DNA from: CAIVAT01 sp964525995
Lineage (GTDB): Bacteria; Bacteroidota; Bacteroidia; Bacteroidales; FEN-979
Reading direction: 5' to 3'
Length of the DNA: 64,000 nucleotides
Assembly: GCA_964525995.1 (NCBI GenBank)
Contig: CAZGIM010000011.1
Span: forward strand, 62,001-126,000
Position 1 is the first letter of the stretch; each line of letters starts with the position of its first letter. Below are positions 51,501 through 59,769 of the stretch, in pieces. The notes beneath the pieces are model-generated. The model made no database searches and was not told where the DNA came from. It was given only the letters and a program-made list of their open reading frames with translations. Position numbers and translations under genes: made by a program.

Positions 51501-54500
51501 CCCCATTACAATCAACAATACCCCGACCACCGGAAATGCGCTGGTTTATGTTGAATCAACGGGAACCTACGAAAACTATGAAGTAGGCGCCTCCGCTCCT
51601 TACTATCAGCAGGGCGTTCCTTTCAAACTGTTCGGAACCGTTACCCCGATTACGACCAATATGTCGTATCAGGTATGGCGTCTGCACCAGGGTGAGGAAG
51701 GCAACCAGGCAGCCTGGACCTCGATCTATACCGGTGCCACCAACTCAACCGTTGACAACAGCTGGCCTTCTCTGCAGAATGGTGCTTACCGCTGGGCAGT
51801 TAAAGCCATCTACTCACCTCCGGGACAGCGTCCTTCCCCGCCGACCTTCTCCAATGTACTTGGCAAAGGATGGATCGCCAATGTTGATGTTTGCGTTACC
51901 CTCACCTGTGCTGCCAACCCGAAAGCAGGAACCACGGTACAACTGGTCAATGTTGATTATCCCGATACAGCCTATACCAAGGTAACTGATACCTCTGGTT
52001 GTGTGCACTTTACCAATGTATGGAAAGGAAACTATACCCTTTCTGCAATTCGATTCTCCTATCCGGTTTCTTCGCAGAGTGTAACCATCATGGGCGATGC
52101 TTCCTTCAATATTACCCTGCTCCAGAATACTGCTCCGGTTACCAACCTTGCGGTTAATAACCAGTCTCTCGTTGCAAGCTGGAGTCCTCCCAAGTCGAAG
52201 ACTTACATCATCGATGAGCCGTTTACCAACCTTACTGCCAACCAGTGGGTTATCGACGGCGCTAACTGGTCGCTCTATACCGGTTTAGGAAACCCGGCGC
52301 CATCTATCAGGTTCAACTGGTCACCTTCGGTTTCAAACTACAACCAGTATGTTACCAGTAAGACCCTTGCCGGCATCCACGCTCCTCACATGAAACTACA
52401 GTGGGATGTTAATTGTGACTACTACAGCAGCTCCAGCGATAATACCCTGGCAGTCGAAGTATGGAACGGAACCACCTGGCAAGTTATGAAGACTTACAAC
52501 AGCACAGCCAATATTCCCTGGACCACCGATGAGGCTGATATCTCTTCGCTCACCAACTCGAACTTCAAGGTTCGTTTCCACGCTGCAGGTTCTAGCAGCT
52601 CCTTGCTCGACTACTGGTATGTTGATAATGTAAAGGTTTACGGTACCGATGTTTTAAGTGGTGGTAACCCCTGTGTATTGGGTTACAACTTCTACCTGAA
52701 TGGTGTACTGAGCGCCTTTACTCCTGATACCACTTACAACATTCCGCCAAGCCAGGTCGTTTACGGCCAGAATTATCACGCTTGTGTACGGGCCGTTTAT
52801 GGCAGTGGATACAGCACCGAAGTCTGTACCGACTTCATCTGTAATTTCCTCTATCCGGCGCGCAACCTGTCGGGTGAAGGTGTTGAATGTTCCGCTTATC
52901 TGACCTGGGAAAAGCCGCAAACCGCAGCTGATGGCCCGGGCGTTGATCAGAGCCGTCCGGCTGCTACCGGAACCGGTCCTGCCAGCGAAATGGGTGTCGG
53001 TTCCAATGCCGGACTCGATATGAACTACCGTGTTGTTCCCGACGCTACCGGAGCAGTGTTTGAAAGCGGTCCGTTTGTTAACAGTCCGGGTACTGGTGTC
53101 GGCGGCGCTGACGAAAGTTCACTCCAGAGCGGTATGACCCTCTATGGATCGAACATGAACCAGGCGCTTGGCTATACCATGGCCGATGACTTTGTCGTTC
53201 CGTCCGGCGGATGGAGCCCGACCAAATTCACCTTCTTTGGGTATCAAACCGGCGCTTCCACTTCAGGTACCTTTACCGGATGCTATTTCCGCCTCTATGA
53301 CGGACCACCGAATGCCGGCGGTACCGTAATCTGGGGTGACCTTACCACCAATAAGCTGACCACTGAATCATGGACCAACTGTTACCGTGTTAACACAATT
53401 GGCGGCGACAACCAGCGTCCGATCATGAAACTCGAATGCAACATCAGCGGCATGAGCCTGAATGCAGGTACATACTGGCTTGAAGTTCAGACCACCGGTG
53501 CAGGATCATCCGGACCGTGGGCCAACCCGATCGTTATCAACGGAACCCTTACAACCGGTAATGGTCTTCAGTGGACCGGTTCAGCCTGGAATAACTGGGT
53601 TGACGGTTCCTATCAGCAAGGTCTGCCTTTCCGCATCGAATATCCTCAGGGTGGCGGTGGCGAACCTGCCGGACTTATCGGTTACAACATTTACCGCAAT
53701 GGTAATTTAGTACACACCGTTGGTGGAAAAGATACCCTCTACTGGTATGATTATAACCTGAATCCGGGTACTTACAACTACGATGTAATGGCACTGTATG
53801 ATCTTACTACCTATGGATTCCCGCCGCCTCCGTTAGGAGAATCATTAGGCAACACAGCCGGAGTCCAGTCCGTTAAGATCGAATGCGGCCGTCCGTTACC
53901 GTTCTTCGAACCGTGGGATCAGGGTCAGTTTGCTTACAACGACTGGAGCTTCGAACCCGATCAGGGTCACTGGACCATGAATACCGGTATCGGTAATCCT
54001 GCCCCGAGCGCCGACTTTACCTGGCTACCCGCAACCGTTGATTACAGCAGTGCACTGGTAAGCCCGGTTATCGACGCCTCTCCCTGGAACTGCGCCTCAA
54101 TCTTCCTCGATTTTGATCTGAAGCTTATTGACCGCAACAGCACAGGCGAGGAAAAACTGACTGTTGACATCTTCTACAACGGATCATGGCACCAGAAAGC
54201 CGAATACAAGAACGATGGTTCGACCGAATGGCTGCCGAAACATCTCGATATCTCGGTTGTTAAGGCCAAATCATTCCGTATCCGTTTCGTTGCCAATGGC
54301 GAGAACACTGCCGACATCCTCCACTGGTATGTTGACAACATCCACGCTTACGGCGTATGTAACAAGGCTAAATCACTGGCCGCTACCCAATCGCACTTCA
54401 CCACCAACCTTACCTGGGTTGCTCCTGAGTGTGTCACCATTGTTCCGACCCAACTTGTGAAACTGTTCCAGTGGGCAGGTACTCCAGACAATGCATACTA

Positions 54501-55566
54501 TCAGCAATATAACTATGGTTATGGTGTAGTTTATGACCTTGCTCCATATGCCGACGCATCCTTGAACAAGATCGACTTCCACCATGCTTCATGGGGTACC
54601 ACTGGTATCTGGCAGTATAATATCCACGTCGTTGACTGGACAACCTATGCTGAACTGGCTACCATTGGCCCGTTGACAACCACCGGTGATGACAAGTGGG
54701 AAAACAACATTCCGTTAGGTAGTATCGGCGGTGTTGGCGGAAAACAGATCGGTATCATACTTGAGCCGTTAAGCAACTCATCGACCGATGCTTATCCTTG
54801 CTTCTCAGCCGATAATATTGGTCCGGATGGCGTTTCGGTCTACGGTGCATTACCATCTTATTCCTCATTTGGAACTTCCGGTGTCGGCGACTTCATGCAG
54901 AACCTGTGGATTGAAGTTCCGATAAATGATGGTATGCAACTGTTACAGCCAAGGAAGATCAATGTCAATGCAAACGCAACCGCTTCTACCACGAAGACTG
55001 GCGTATCCAACTATCCTGCTACAAACTTCCTGATGACCAACCAGTCATCATACGTCAACGTTACCGACGCAGCCGACAGCAGCATCGTGTTCGGATACAA
55101 TGTATATCGTACCGCAGAAACCGGAATTCCGCCTTATACCAAGCAGAATCCAGCTCCGCTCTCGGTTACCAACTATACAGATACCTATCCTTCAACCTTA
55201 GTATCTGGTTTCTTTAAGTATTATGTAACCACTATTTACAAGAATTCTAAAGATAATCAGACCCTCTGTGAATCTATTTCTGATACAATCCAGGTGATAT
55301 TCCCGGCCGTTGGTATCAATGAACTGAACAACAGTCAGATCATGGTTTACCCGAACCCGGCAACCGAAGTTGTATACGTGAAGAGCGATTACAGGATCAA
55401 TAACATCGAGATCATGAATTATGTTGGTCAGACTGTTAACACCATCAAAAACATCGATGTGAACAACATGAAGATCAATGTAGCTACCCTGAAGGCTGGC
55501 GTGTACTTTGTAAAAGTTACAACCACCGAAGGTGTACGCTCCGTCAAAATCACGGTGACCCACTAA
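48577..55566 (+). CDS. Giant (2329-residue) secreted adhesin-like protein, T9SS cargo, paralogue of the preceding gene
   Basis: The ATG at 48577 gives a signal peptide (MLATFMVSMFVFVSFGYAQ). Order of modules: a jelly-roll at about 30-197, a PPPPP spacer, a module with TIGTGTTTAGWPYYTFYYAS (about 200-372), two carboxypeptidase-regulatory-like domains (about 378-538), and the module YDDGIQDNFAIWATANN shared with the upstream gene. Next comes a 200-residue module starting LYDNGPMVNSPGTGAGGADE (about 822-1025), duplicated at about 1492-1690 (FESGPFVNSPGTGVGGADE). Cleaved-adhesin domains lie at about 1212-1358 and 1773-1928. The end, MVYPNPATEVVYVKSDY to KITVTH, is a type A T9SS sorting domain. 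No protease site is seen. A strong terminator follows, and the gene looks built for high expression. Surface adhesion or matrix formation is inferred. Confidence 0.87.
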   Translation: MRNVTKTLKMLATFMVSMFVFVSFGYAQMTTLLTESFEAGNGTTPPAGWAIEQVTGSDLGITFVTNSTSPTVSAAFDGTKFVRYNSYGISSGSTRLKNTTALSTTNKAFIMVDFAWYEDPGYSSSQDQVEVQWSTDGTTWNSAGTYLRYNATAGWKVKYCMLPSGASNQATLYVGFLFTSAYGNNCALDFAHVTAGPPPPPAMVTIGTGTTTAGWPYYTFYYASRTQMLYKATELTAAGASAGPLQSIGFNVAARYPQVMNNFAVKMGNTSLSSISSWVSGLTTYYNTPYSVPATGWQDITLTTPFMWDGTSNVIVEVCFANSSYTSNSTVYSTAVSGALYHYHQDLATGGCTFTNSASGTSPRPNIRFGVPPVTPGVLMGYVRDINTLAPISGAIVEIGTKRDTSRSSGFYIIYNLNAGQVTGSCAAAGYITGPVSATIVNGQATVQDILMSPGPKVGGVVTDGSNGNPIVGATIKVAGTVYTLSVAGGSYLTPLLSIYGAQPLEIEKTGYDPFTMTVNLVPNQTFTQDAVLLPTAVQPGPFIATLNGNPATAVNLNWQTPSNLYQLIYDDGIQDNFAIWATANNLNAMKFTPLQWPVKLVGGKVNVGTAANYPANALPLASFWMYVCKADGTGGVPGTIIDSVEVIPGGFGWNDFALTVPITITAGDFYLVMKQGGVPPHAAGLGVDLTNPQLRSYSKFVAGGTPWIPAAGNFQIRAIVQGIGGPLDASLASTENHLIEASMPAGLNYETPVANQQGYEGVATVEAYEWSNMLNNIVKPMATNLTTYTGPVSPKSDVGVPNPNFVGGVVPVPDAPAATLYDNGPMVNSPGTGAGGADESMLQGPINSYGMNMVNGTYRIADDFAVSGGVWNVNSLEFYGYQTGSPTTSTFTGAFVRIFQGTPGGTVTTVWGDNTTNVLASTSFTNIYRVSTTGNTQRPIMKIVVNTPGLTLQPGSYWIEFSATGSLASGPWCGPITINNTPTTGNALVYVESTGTYENYEVGASAPYYQQGVPFKLFGTVTPITTNMSYQVWRLHQGEEGNQAAWTSIYTGATNSTVDNSWPSLQNGAYRWAVKAIYSPPGQRPSPPTFSNVLGKGWIANVDVCVTLTCAANPKAGTTVQLVNVDYPDTAYTKVTDTSGCVHFTNVWKGNYTLSAIRFSYPVSSQSVTIMGDASFNITLLQNTAPVTNLAVNNQSLVASWSPPKSKTYIIDEPFTNLTANQWVIDGANWSLYTGLGNPAPSIRFNWSPSVSNYNQYVTSKTLAGIHAPHMKLQWDVNCDYYSSSSDNTLAVEVWNGTTWQVMKTYNSTANIPWTTDEADISSLTNSNFKVRFHAAGSSSSLLDYWYVDNVKVYGTDVLSGGNPCVLGYNFYLNGVLSAFTPDTTYNIPPSQVVYGQNYHACVRAVYGSGYSTEVCTDFICNFLYPARNLSGEGVECSAYLTWEKPQTAADGPGVDQSRPAATGTGPASEMGVGSNAGLDMNYRVVPDATGAVFESGPFVNSPGTGVGGADESSLQSGMTLYGSNMNQALGYTMADDFVVPSGGWSPTKFTFFGYQTGASTSGTFTGCYFRLYDGPPNAGGTVIWGDLTTNKLTTESWTNCYRVNTIGGDNQRPIMKLECNISGMSLNAGTYWLEVQTTGAGSSGPWANPIVINGTLTTGNGLQWTGSAWNNWVDGSYQQGLPFRIEYPQGGGGEPAGLIGYNIYRNGNLVHTVGGKDTLYWYDYNLNPGTYNYDVMALYDLTTYGFPPPPLGESLGNTAGVQSVKIECGRPLPFFEPWDQGQFAYNDWSFEPDQGHWTMNTGIGNPAPSADFTWLPATVDYSSALVSPVIDASPWNCASIFLDFDLKLIDRNSTGEEKLTVDIFYNGSWHQKAEYKNDGSTEWLPKHLDISVVKAKSFRIRFVANGENTADILHWYVDNIHAYGVCNKAKSLAATQSHFTTNLTWVAPECVTIVPTQLVKLFQWAGTPDNAYYQQYNYGYGVVYDLAPYADASLNKIDFHHASWGTTGIWQYNIHVVDWTTYAELATIGPLTTTGDDKWENNIPLGSIGGVGGKQIGIILEPLSNSSTDAYPCFSADNIGPDGVSVYGALPSYSSFGTSGVGDFMQNLWIEVPINDGMQLLQPRKINVNANATASTTKTGVSNYPATNFLMTNQSSYVNVTDAADSSIVFGYNVYRTAETGIPPYTKQNPAPLSVTNYTDTYPSTLVSGFFKYYVTTIYKNSKDNQTLCESISDTIQVIFPAVGINELNNSQIMVYPNPATEVVYVKSDYRINNIEIMNYVGQTVNTIKNIDVNNMKINVATLKAGVYFVKVTTTEGVRSVKITVTH

Positions 55567-55585
55567 TCCGTAAAAGGAATCACTC

Positions 55586-55621
55586 AAAAGAGGGCGGCCC
55601 ACAAGGTCGCCCTCTTTTTTG
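55586..55621 (+). terminator. Strong rho-independent terminator after the giant T9SS gene
   Basis: AGAGGGCGGCC, loop CACAA, GGTCGCCCTCT: an 11-bp stem with one G-T pair, extended by flanking A/T pairs, followed by a run of T bases. It lies 20 bases after the stop codon. The A-run on the other side could allow function in both directions. Confidence 0.92.
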
Positions 55622-55629
55622 TTTTTGGC

Positions 55630-55637
55630 TATCTTTG
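55630..55637 (+). promoter_or_regulatory. -7 promoter element of the ABC-F gene
   Basis: TATCTTTG, an exact TAnnTTTG match only 8 bases before the ATG at 55645, implying a very short or leaderless transcript. The -33 position lies inside the upstream terminator stem. Confidence 0.5.
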
Positions 55638-55644
55638 CACGGCA

Positions 55645-57609
55645 ATGGTATCAGTAAATAATTTATCGGTTCAGTATGGAGGCGAATCCCTTTTCGACCA
55701 TGTTTCGTTCATTATTAATGATAAGGACCGTATCGGGCTGGTAGGGAAGAACGGCGCCGGAAAATCTACTCTTTTAAAGATTATAAAAGGACTCCAACAA
55801 CCCGATGAAGGCGAAGTGATCATTCCGGATGGCGCAACCGTCGGCTATCTGCCTCAGGAGATGGAACCCCGGAGCCGGAAAACCGTCTTTCAGGAGGCCC
55901 TGACGGCTTTTTCGGAAGTCATGGAACTGGAACAGCGTTTAAAGGATTTTGAAGCAGAGATTGCCATGCGGTGCGATTATGAATCGGACAGTTACCAGGA
56001 GCTGATTCACCGCCATTCGGATGCAATCGAACGATACCATCTTCTGGGAGGCCAGGCTGTGCAGGTCAACATCGAGAAGGTATTAATCGGACTTGGATTT
56101 GAACGTGAAGAATTTGACCGCGAACTTTCGACCTTTAGTTCCGGGTGGCAGATGCGGGTCGAAATAGCCAAACTGTTACTTCAGCAACACCATGTGATCC
56201 TGCTCGATGAGCCTACCAATCACCTCGATATCGAGTCGATTCAGTGGCTTGAGGGGTACCTCGAAACCTTTAAGGGGGCCGTGGTTCTGGTATCTCATGA
56301 CCGCGCTTTTCTTGACAACGTAACCAAAAGAACGATCGAGATTTCATTAGGAAGGATCTTTGATTACAAGGCCAATTACTCAGATTACGTGCTGCTTCGT
56401 GAAGAACGGATAGAAAGCCAGCTTGCGACCCACAACAACCAGCAACGGCAAATCCGGCAGATTGAACGCTTTATTGAGCGATTCCGGTCAAAAGCCACCA
56501 AGGCCAAACAGGTGCAATCTCGCATCAAAATGTTAGACAAGATCGATCTCGTGGAGGTTGATGCCATGGATGACACGGGGATTCGGTTTCGTTTTCCGCC
56601 TGCCCCGCACTCCGGAATGATCATTCTGGAAGCCGGTCACCTGACCAAAGACTACCCGCAAAAAAGGGTACTGAACGATCTGAACTTCTCGGTTATCCGA
56701 TACGACCGGATCGCATTTGTGGGAAAAAACGGCGAGGGAAAGACCACCTTGTCGAAGGTGATCACCGGACAGGTATCGTGTGAAGGAGCGCTGAAATTCG
56801 GACATAATGTGGTCATTGGTTATTATGCTCAGGATCAAAGCGACTTCCTTGACCCGGAGAAGACCGTTTTCAAGACCATCGACGATGTAGCGGTGGGTGA
56901 CATCCGGCCCCGGATCAAAGCTATATTGGGAGGATTCCTGTTCAGCGGTGATGATATTGAAAAGAAGGTAAAGGTACTGTCGGGCGGCGAAAAGTCGCGG
57001 CTTTCGCTGGCAAAACTGTTGCTTACCCCGGCCAACCTGCTGATACTCGACGAGCCCACCAACCATCTTGACATGCGTTCGAAGGATGTGCTGAAAAATG
57101 CCCTGTTACAGTACAACGGGACGCTGATCGTGGTCTCGCACGACCGGGATTTTCTACAGGGATTGACCAACCGCGTTTTTGAATTCCGCCATGGCGCCAT
57201 CAGGGAGTACATCGGCGATATCTATGATTTTCTTGAACAGCGCCGGCTGCAATCGTTGGCCGAACTGGAACGGGGTCGTGGAACTGCCACAGGTGAAGCA
57301 ATTTCTGACCAGGTATCGGTCAACAAGCAAAACTGGGAGCGGAGAAAAGAAAACGAGAAAGAGCTTCGCCGGATCCGGAATCAGGTGATGAAGTGTGAAA
57401 CCGAAATCGAACGAATTGAGGGAGCAATTAAAATTAAGGAAGGTATGTTGGCGATCCCGGAGAAATATCAGGATCAGATCCGGGATGGCAGTTTGTACCG
57501 GGAATATGAAGAACTGAAACGTGCACTGGAAAACGAAATGAAGCGGTGGGAAGAGCTCAGCTTCGATCTGGATAACCTATCGACATCTGCGCCATCTGAA
57601 ATTCCTTAA
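55645..57609 (+). CDS. ABC-F family ATPase (ribosome-associated, Uup/EttA-like)
   Basis: A 654-residue soluble protein with two ABC ATPase domains and no membrane part. Walker A motifs: GKNGAGKSTLL and GKNGEGKTTLS. Signatures: FSSGWQMRVEIA and LSGGEKSRLSLAKL. Walker B: ILLDEPTNHLD and LILDEPTNHLD. The inter-domain linker (IRQIERFIERFRSKATKAKQ) is the P-site tRNA interaction motif, and the C-terminal about 90 residues form a coiled coil as in Uup. ABC-F proteins act on stalled or initiating ribosomes; some give antibiotic resistance, but a housekeeping Uup-like role is more likely here. Confidence 0.92.
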   Translation: MVSVNNLSVQYGGESLFDHVSFIINDKDRIGLVGKNGAGKSTLLKIIKGLQQPDEGEVIIPDGATVGYLPQEMEPRSRKTVFQEALTAFSEVMELEQRLKDFEAEIAMRCDYESDSYQELIHRHSDAIERYHLLGGQAVQVNIEKVLIGLGFEREEFDRELSTFSSGWQMRVEIAKLLLQQHHVILLDEPTNHLDIESIQWLEGYLETFKGAVVLVSHDRAFLDNVTKRTIEISLGRIFDYKANYSDYVLLREERIESQLATHNNQQRQIRQIERFIERFRSKATKAKQVQSRIKMLDKIDLVEVDAMDDTGIRFRFPPAPHSGMIILEAGHLTKDYPQKRVLNDLNFSVIRYDRIAFVGKNGEGKTTLSKVITGQVSCEGALKFGHNVVIGYYAQDQSDFLDPEKTVFKTIDDVAVGDIRPRIKAILGGFLFSGDDIEKKVKVLSGGEKSRLSLAKLLLTPANLLILDEPTNHLDMRSKDVLKNALLQYNGTLIVVSHDRDFLQGLTNRVFEFRHGAIREYIGDIYDFLEQRRLQSLAELERGRGTATGEAISDQVSVNKQNWERRKENEKELRRIRNQVMKCETEIERIEGAIKIKEGMLAIPEKYQDQIRDGSLYREYEELKRALENEMKRWEELSFDLDNLSTSAPSEIP

Positions 57610-57658
57610 GCAGCTATAAGATCCTTCTGTAAAGGGAGGTGATTTTAAACGAGTAGGA

Positions 57659-58633
57659 TTAATGATCGCGTGCAAGCATTTTGTTCATGATTTTGATGAG
57701 TTCGGAAGATTGCTCCGGATCCACCGATAATCTTTTCAGGATTTCCATAGCCTTGTTGTGATGCGATTCGACTTCCATTGCGGTAATACGGTCAATGTTT
57801 AGTTTCCGATACAAGGCAATCGTGCGGTCAACCTTGCCGGATGGAGCTTCTGCGGGATCGGTCAGAAGCCGGAATGATTCAAGATCGTTGTCGCGGGCCA
57901 CTTCGAGGGCTTTCAGATAGAGGAAGGTTTTTTTATTGGTACTGATGTCCCCACCGATGGTTTTTCCGAAAACCGAAACATCCCCAAAGGCATCCAGGTA
58001 GTCGTCCTGAAGCTGGAATGCCAGCCCCAGCTCGATTCCTGCATCATAGATGATTTCGGCATCGATGGTCGATGCACCGGCAATGATGGCGCCAAGTTTG
58101 AGACTGCATGCGATCAATACGGCGGTCTTTAACCTGATCATCATCAAATAATCGTCGATGGTGACAACCTGCATCGTTTCATAATTCATGTCGTACTGCT
58201 GGCCTTCACACACTTTTCGGGCGGTGTCGTTGAACAGGTCGAGTACGGAAGGGAGTAATGCCGGCTCTGTTTTTGCCACATATTCGTATGCGATCACGAA
58301 CATGGTGTCGCCCGAAAGAATGGCCGTATTGATATCCCACCGGGAATGAACCGTAGGCTTTCCCCGGCGGAGGGGAGCCTGGTCCATGATATCATCGTGC
58401 AGCAGCGTGAAATTGTGAAAAATTTCGAGTCCCATTGCCGGGTAGAGCGACTTCTCGACATCACCGCCAAAAAGGTCGGTAGCCATCAGAACCAATAGCG
58501 GACGGATCCTTTTTCCGCCCTGTTCCAGTGTGTAATGTATTGGTTTGTACAATTGTTGTGGCGGGAAAATAAATGTACTCGATTCAAAGGCGGAGGTGAT
58601 GCGTTGCTGGAGTTTATGATAGGGAACCGTCAT
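57659..58633 (-). CDS. Polyprenyl diphosphate synthase
   Basis: A 324-residue trans-isoprenyl diphosphate synthase that condenses isopentenyl diphosphate with an allylic diphosphate. The two aspartate-rich motifs are LLHDDIMDQAPLRRG (DDxxD) and FQLQDDYLDAFGD (DDxxD), with GGKRIRPLLVLMA at the start and the Lys in KTFLYLKALE. The residues before the first Asp motif (NFTLL) decide chain length but I cannot call it exactly; geranylgeranyl or longer is plausible. The product may feed quinones or lipid carriers. It follows rmlA by 57 bases on the same strand. Confidence 0.9.
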   Translation of the reverse strand: MTVPYHKLQQRITSAFESSTFIFPPQQLYKPIHYTLEQGGKRIRPLLVLMATDLFGGDVEKSLYPAMGLEIFHNFTLLHDDIMDQAPLRRGKPTVHSRWDINTAILSGDTMFVIAYEYVAKTEPALLPSVLDLFNDTARKVCEGQQYDMNYETMQVVTIDDYLMMIRLKTAVLIACSLKLGAIIAGASTIDAEIIYDAGIELGLAFQLQDDYLDAFGDVSVFGKTIGGDISTNKKTFLYLKALEVARDNDLESFRLLTDPAEAPSGKVDRTIALYRKLNIDRITAMEVESHHNKAMEILKRLSVDPEQSSELIKIMNKMLARDH

Positions 58634-58690
58634 AGGGATGAGATCATGAAAGCCTGACCCGGCCAGGGGATGTTATTTTATGTTAAGGGA

Positions 58691-59551
58691 TTAATCGGTC
58701 AAGTTAAGCAGATATTGGCCATAACCGCTTTTCAGAAGGGGTTGGGCCACCCGGTTAAGCTGTTCCCGGTCGATAAATTTCATCCGGTAAGCGATCTCCT
58801 CAATGCAGCCGATCTTCAGTCCCTGCCGGTTTTGTACCACTTCGACAAATTGGGAGGCCTGCAGCAACGACTCGAAGGTGCCTGTGTCAAGCCAGGCGAT
58901 TCCGCGGCTTAAGACGCCTACTTTCAGCTTCCCGGCTTCGAGATACCACCGGTTCACATCGGTGATCTCATATTCGCCTCTTGCGCTGGGTTTTATATTC
59001 TTAGCCACCTCCACCACCGTATTGTCATAAAAATAAAGGCCCGGGACCGCATAGTTTGACTTGGGTTTCTGAGGTTTTTCTTCGATGGAGAGCGCCTTGA
59101 AGTTATCATCAAACTCCACAACGCCATAACGCTCGGGATCGTGCACGTGGTAGGCAAATACCACACCCCCGTCGGGATCGTTATTTTCCTGGACCAGTTG
59201 AGATAAACCGTTTCCGTAAAAAATATTGTCGCCAAGGATCAGGGCGGCCTTTTCTTTCCCGATGAATTGCTCCCCGATTACAAATGCCTGGGCAAGTCCG
59301 TTCGGCACGGCTTGTTCTTTATACGAAAAGCTGCAACCCAGCAATGCGCCGTCGCCTAAAAGCTGTCTGAAATGCGGCAGATCGTGAGGCGTTGAGATGA
59401 TCAGGATGTCATGGATACCGGCCATCATCAAAACCGAAAGGGGATAATAGATCATCGGTTTGTCATACACCGGCATCAGTTGCTTGCTTACTGCGAGGGT
59501 GAGGGGGTGCAGTCGTGTTCCTGCTCCTCCGGCCAAGATAATTCCTTTCAT
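58691..59551 (-). CDS. rfbA: Glucose-1-phosphate thymidylyltransferase
   Basis: A 286-residue nucleotidyltransferase (RmlA/RfbA) that makes dTDP-glucose from dTTP and glucose-1-phosphate. KGIILAGGAGTRLHPLT is the nucleotide-binding loop with catalytic Arg and Lys, MPVYDKPMIYYPLSVLM and LGDNIFYG are typical, and the length is normal. rmlBCD are not adjacent. The product is the precursor for dTDP-rhamnose and for the dTDP-4-keto-6-deoxyglucose used by the WecE-type enzyme at 37.2 kb. Confidence 0.95.
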   Translation of the reverse strand: MKGIILAGGAGTRLHPLTLAVSKQLMPVYDKPMIYYPLSVLMMAGIHDILIISTPHDLPHFRQLLGDGALLGCSFSYKEQAVPNGLAQAFVIGEQFIGKEKAALILGDNIFYGNGLSQLVQENNDPDGGVVFAYHVHDPERYGVVEFDDNFKALSIEEKPQKPKSNYAVPGLYFYDNTVVEVAKNIKPSARGEYEITDVNRWYLEAGKLKVGVLSRGIAWLDTGTFESLLQASQFVEVVQNRQGLKIGCIEEIAYRMKFIDREQLNRVAQPLLKSGYGQYLLNLTD

Positions 59552-59769
59552 AATCGATCAGTTTGTCAGTCGAACACCCCGCTTCATGCGGAAAGGATCA
59601 TACCCCGCTGCATGCCGTCGATACCCGGGGTAACGCCAGCCGGGGATTGATACCCGTGATTCAAGAGGTAAAGGTAGTAAACAAACCAATACCTCCCACA
59701 TCTAAATCTTGCAGTCGCCAGGGTGAACAGGAATTTCCTGAAATGGATCAAAACAAGCGCGTTTGCTAC

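Noticed and set aside
59601..59632. TACCCCG/CGGGGTA inverted repeat between rmlA and the MMPL gene
   Set aside because: 7-bp arms with an 18-base loop and no T tail; could be chance in a GC-rich stretch.
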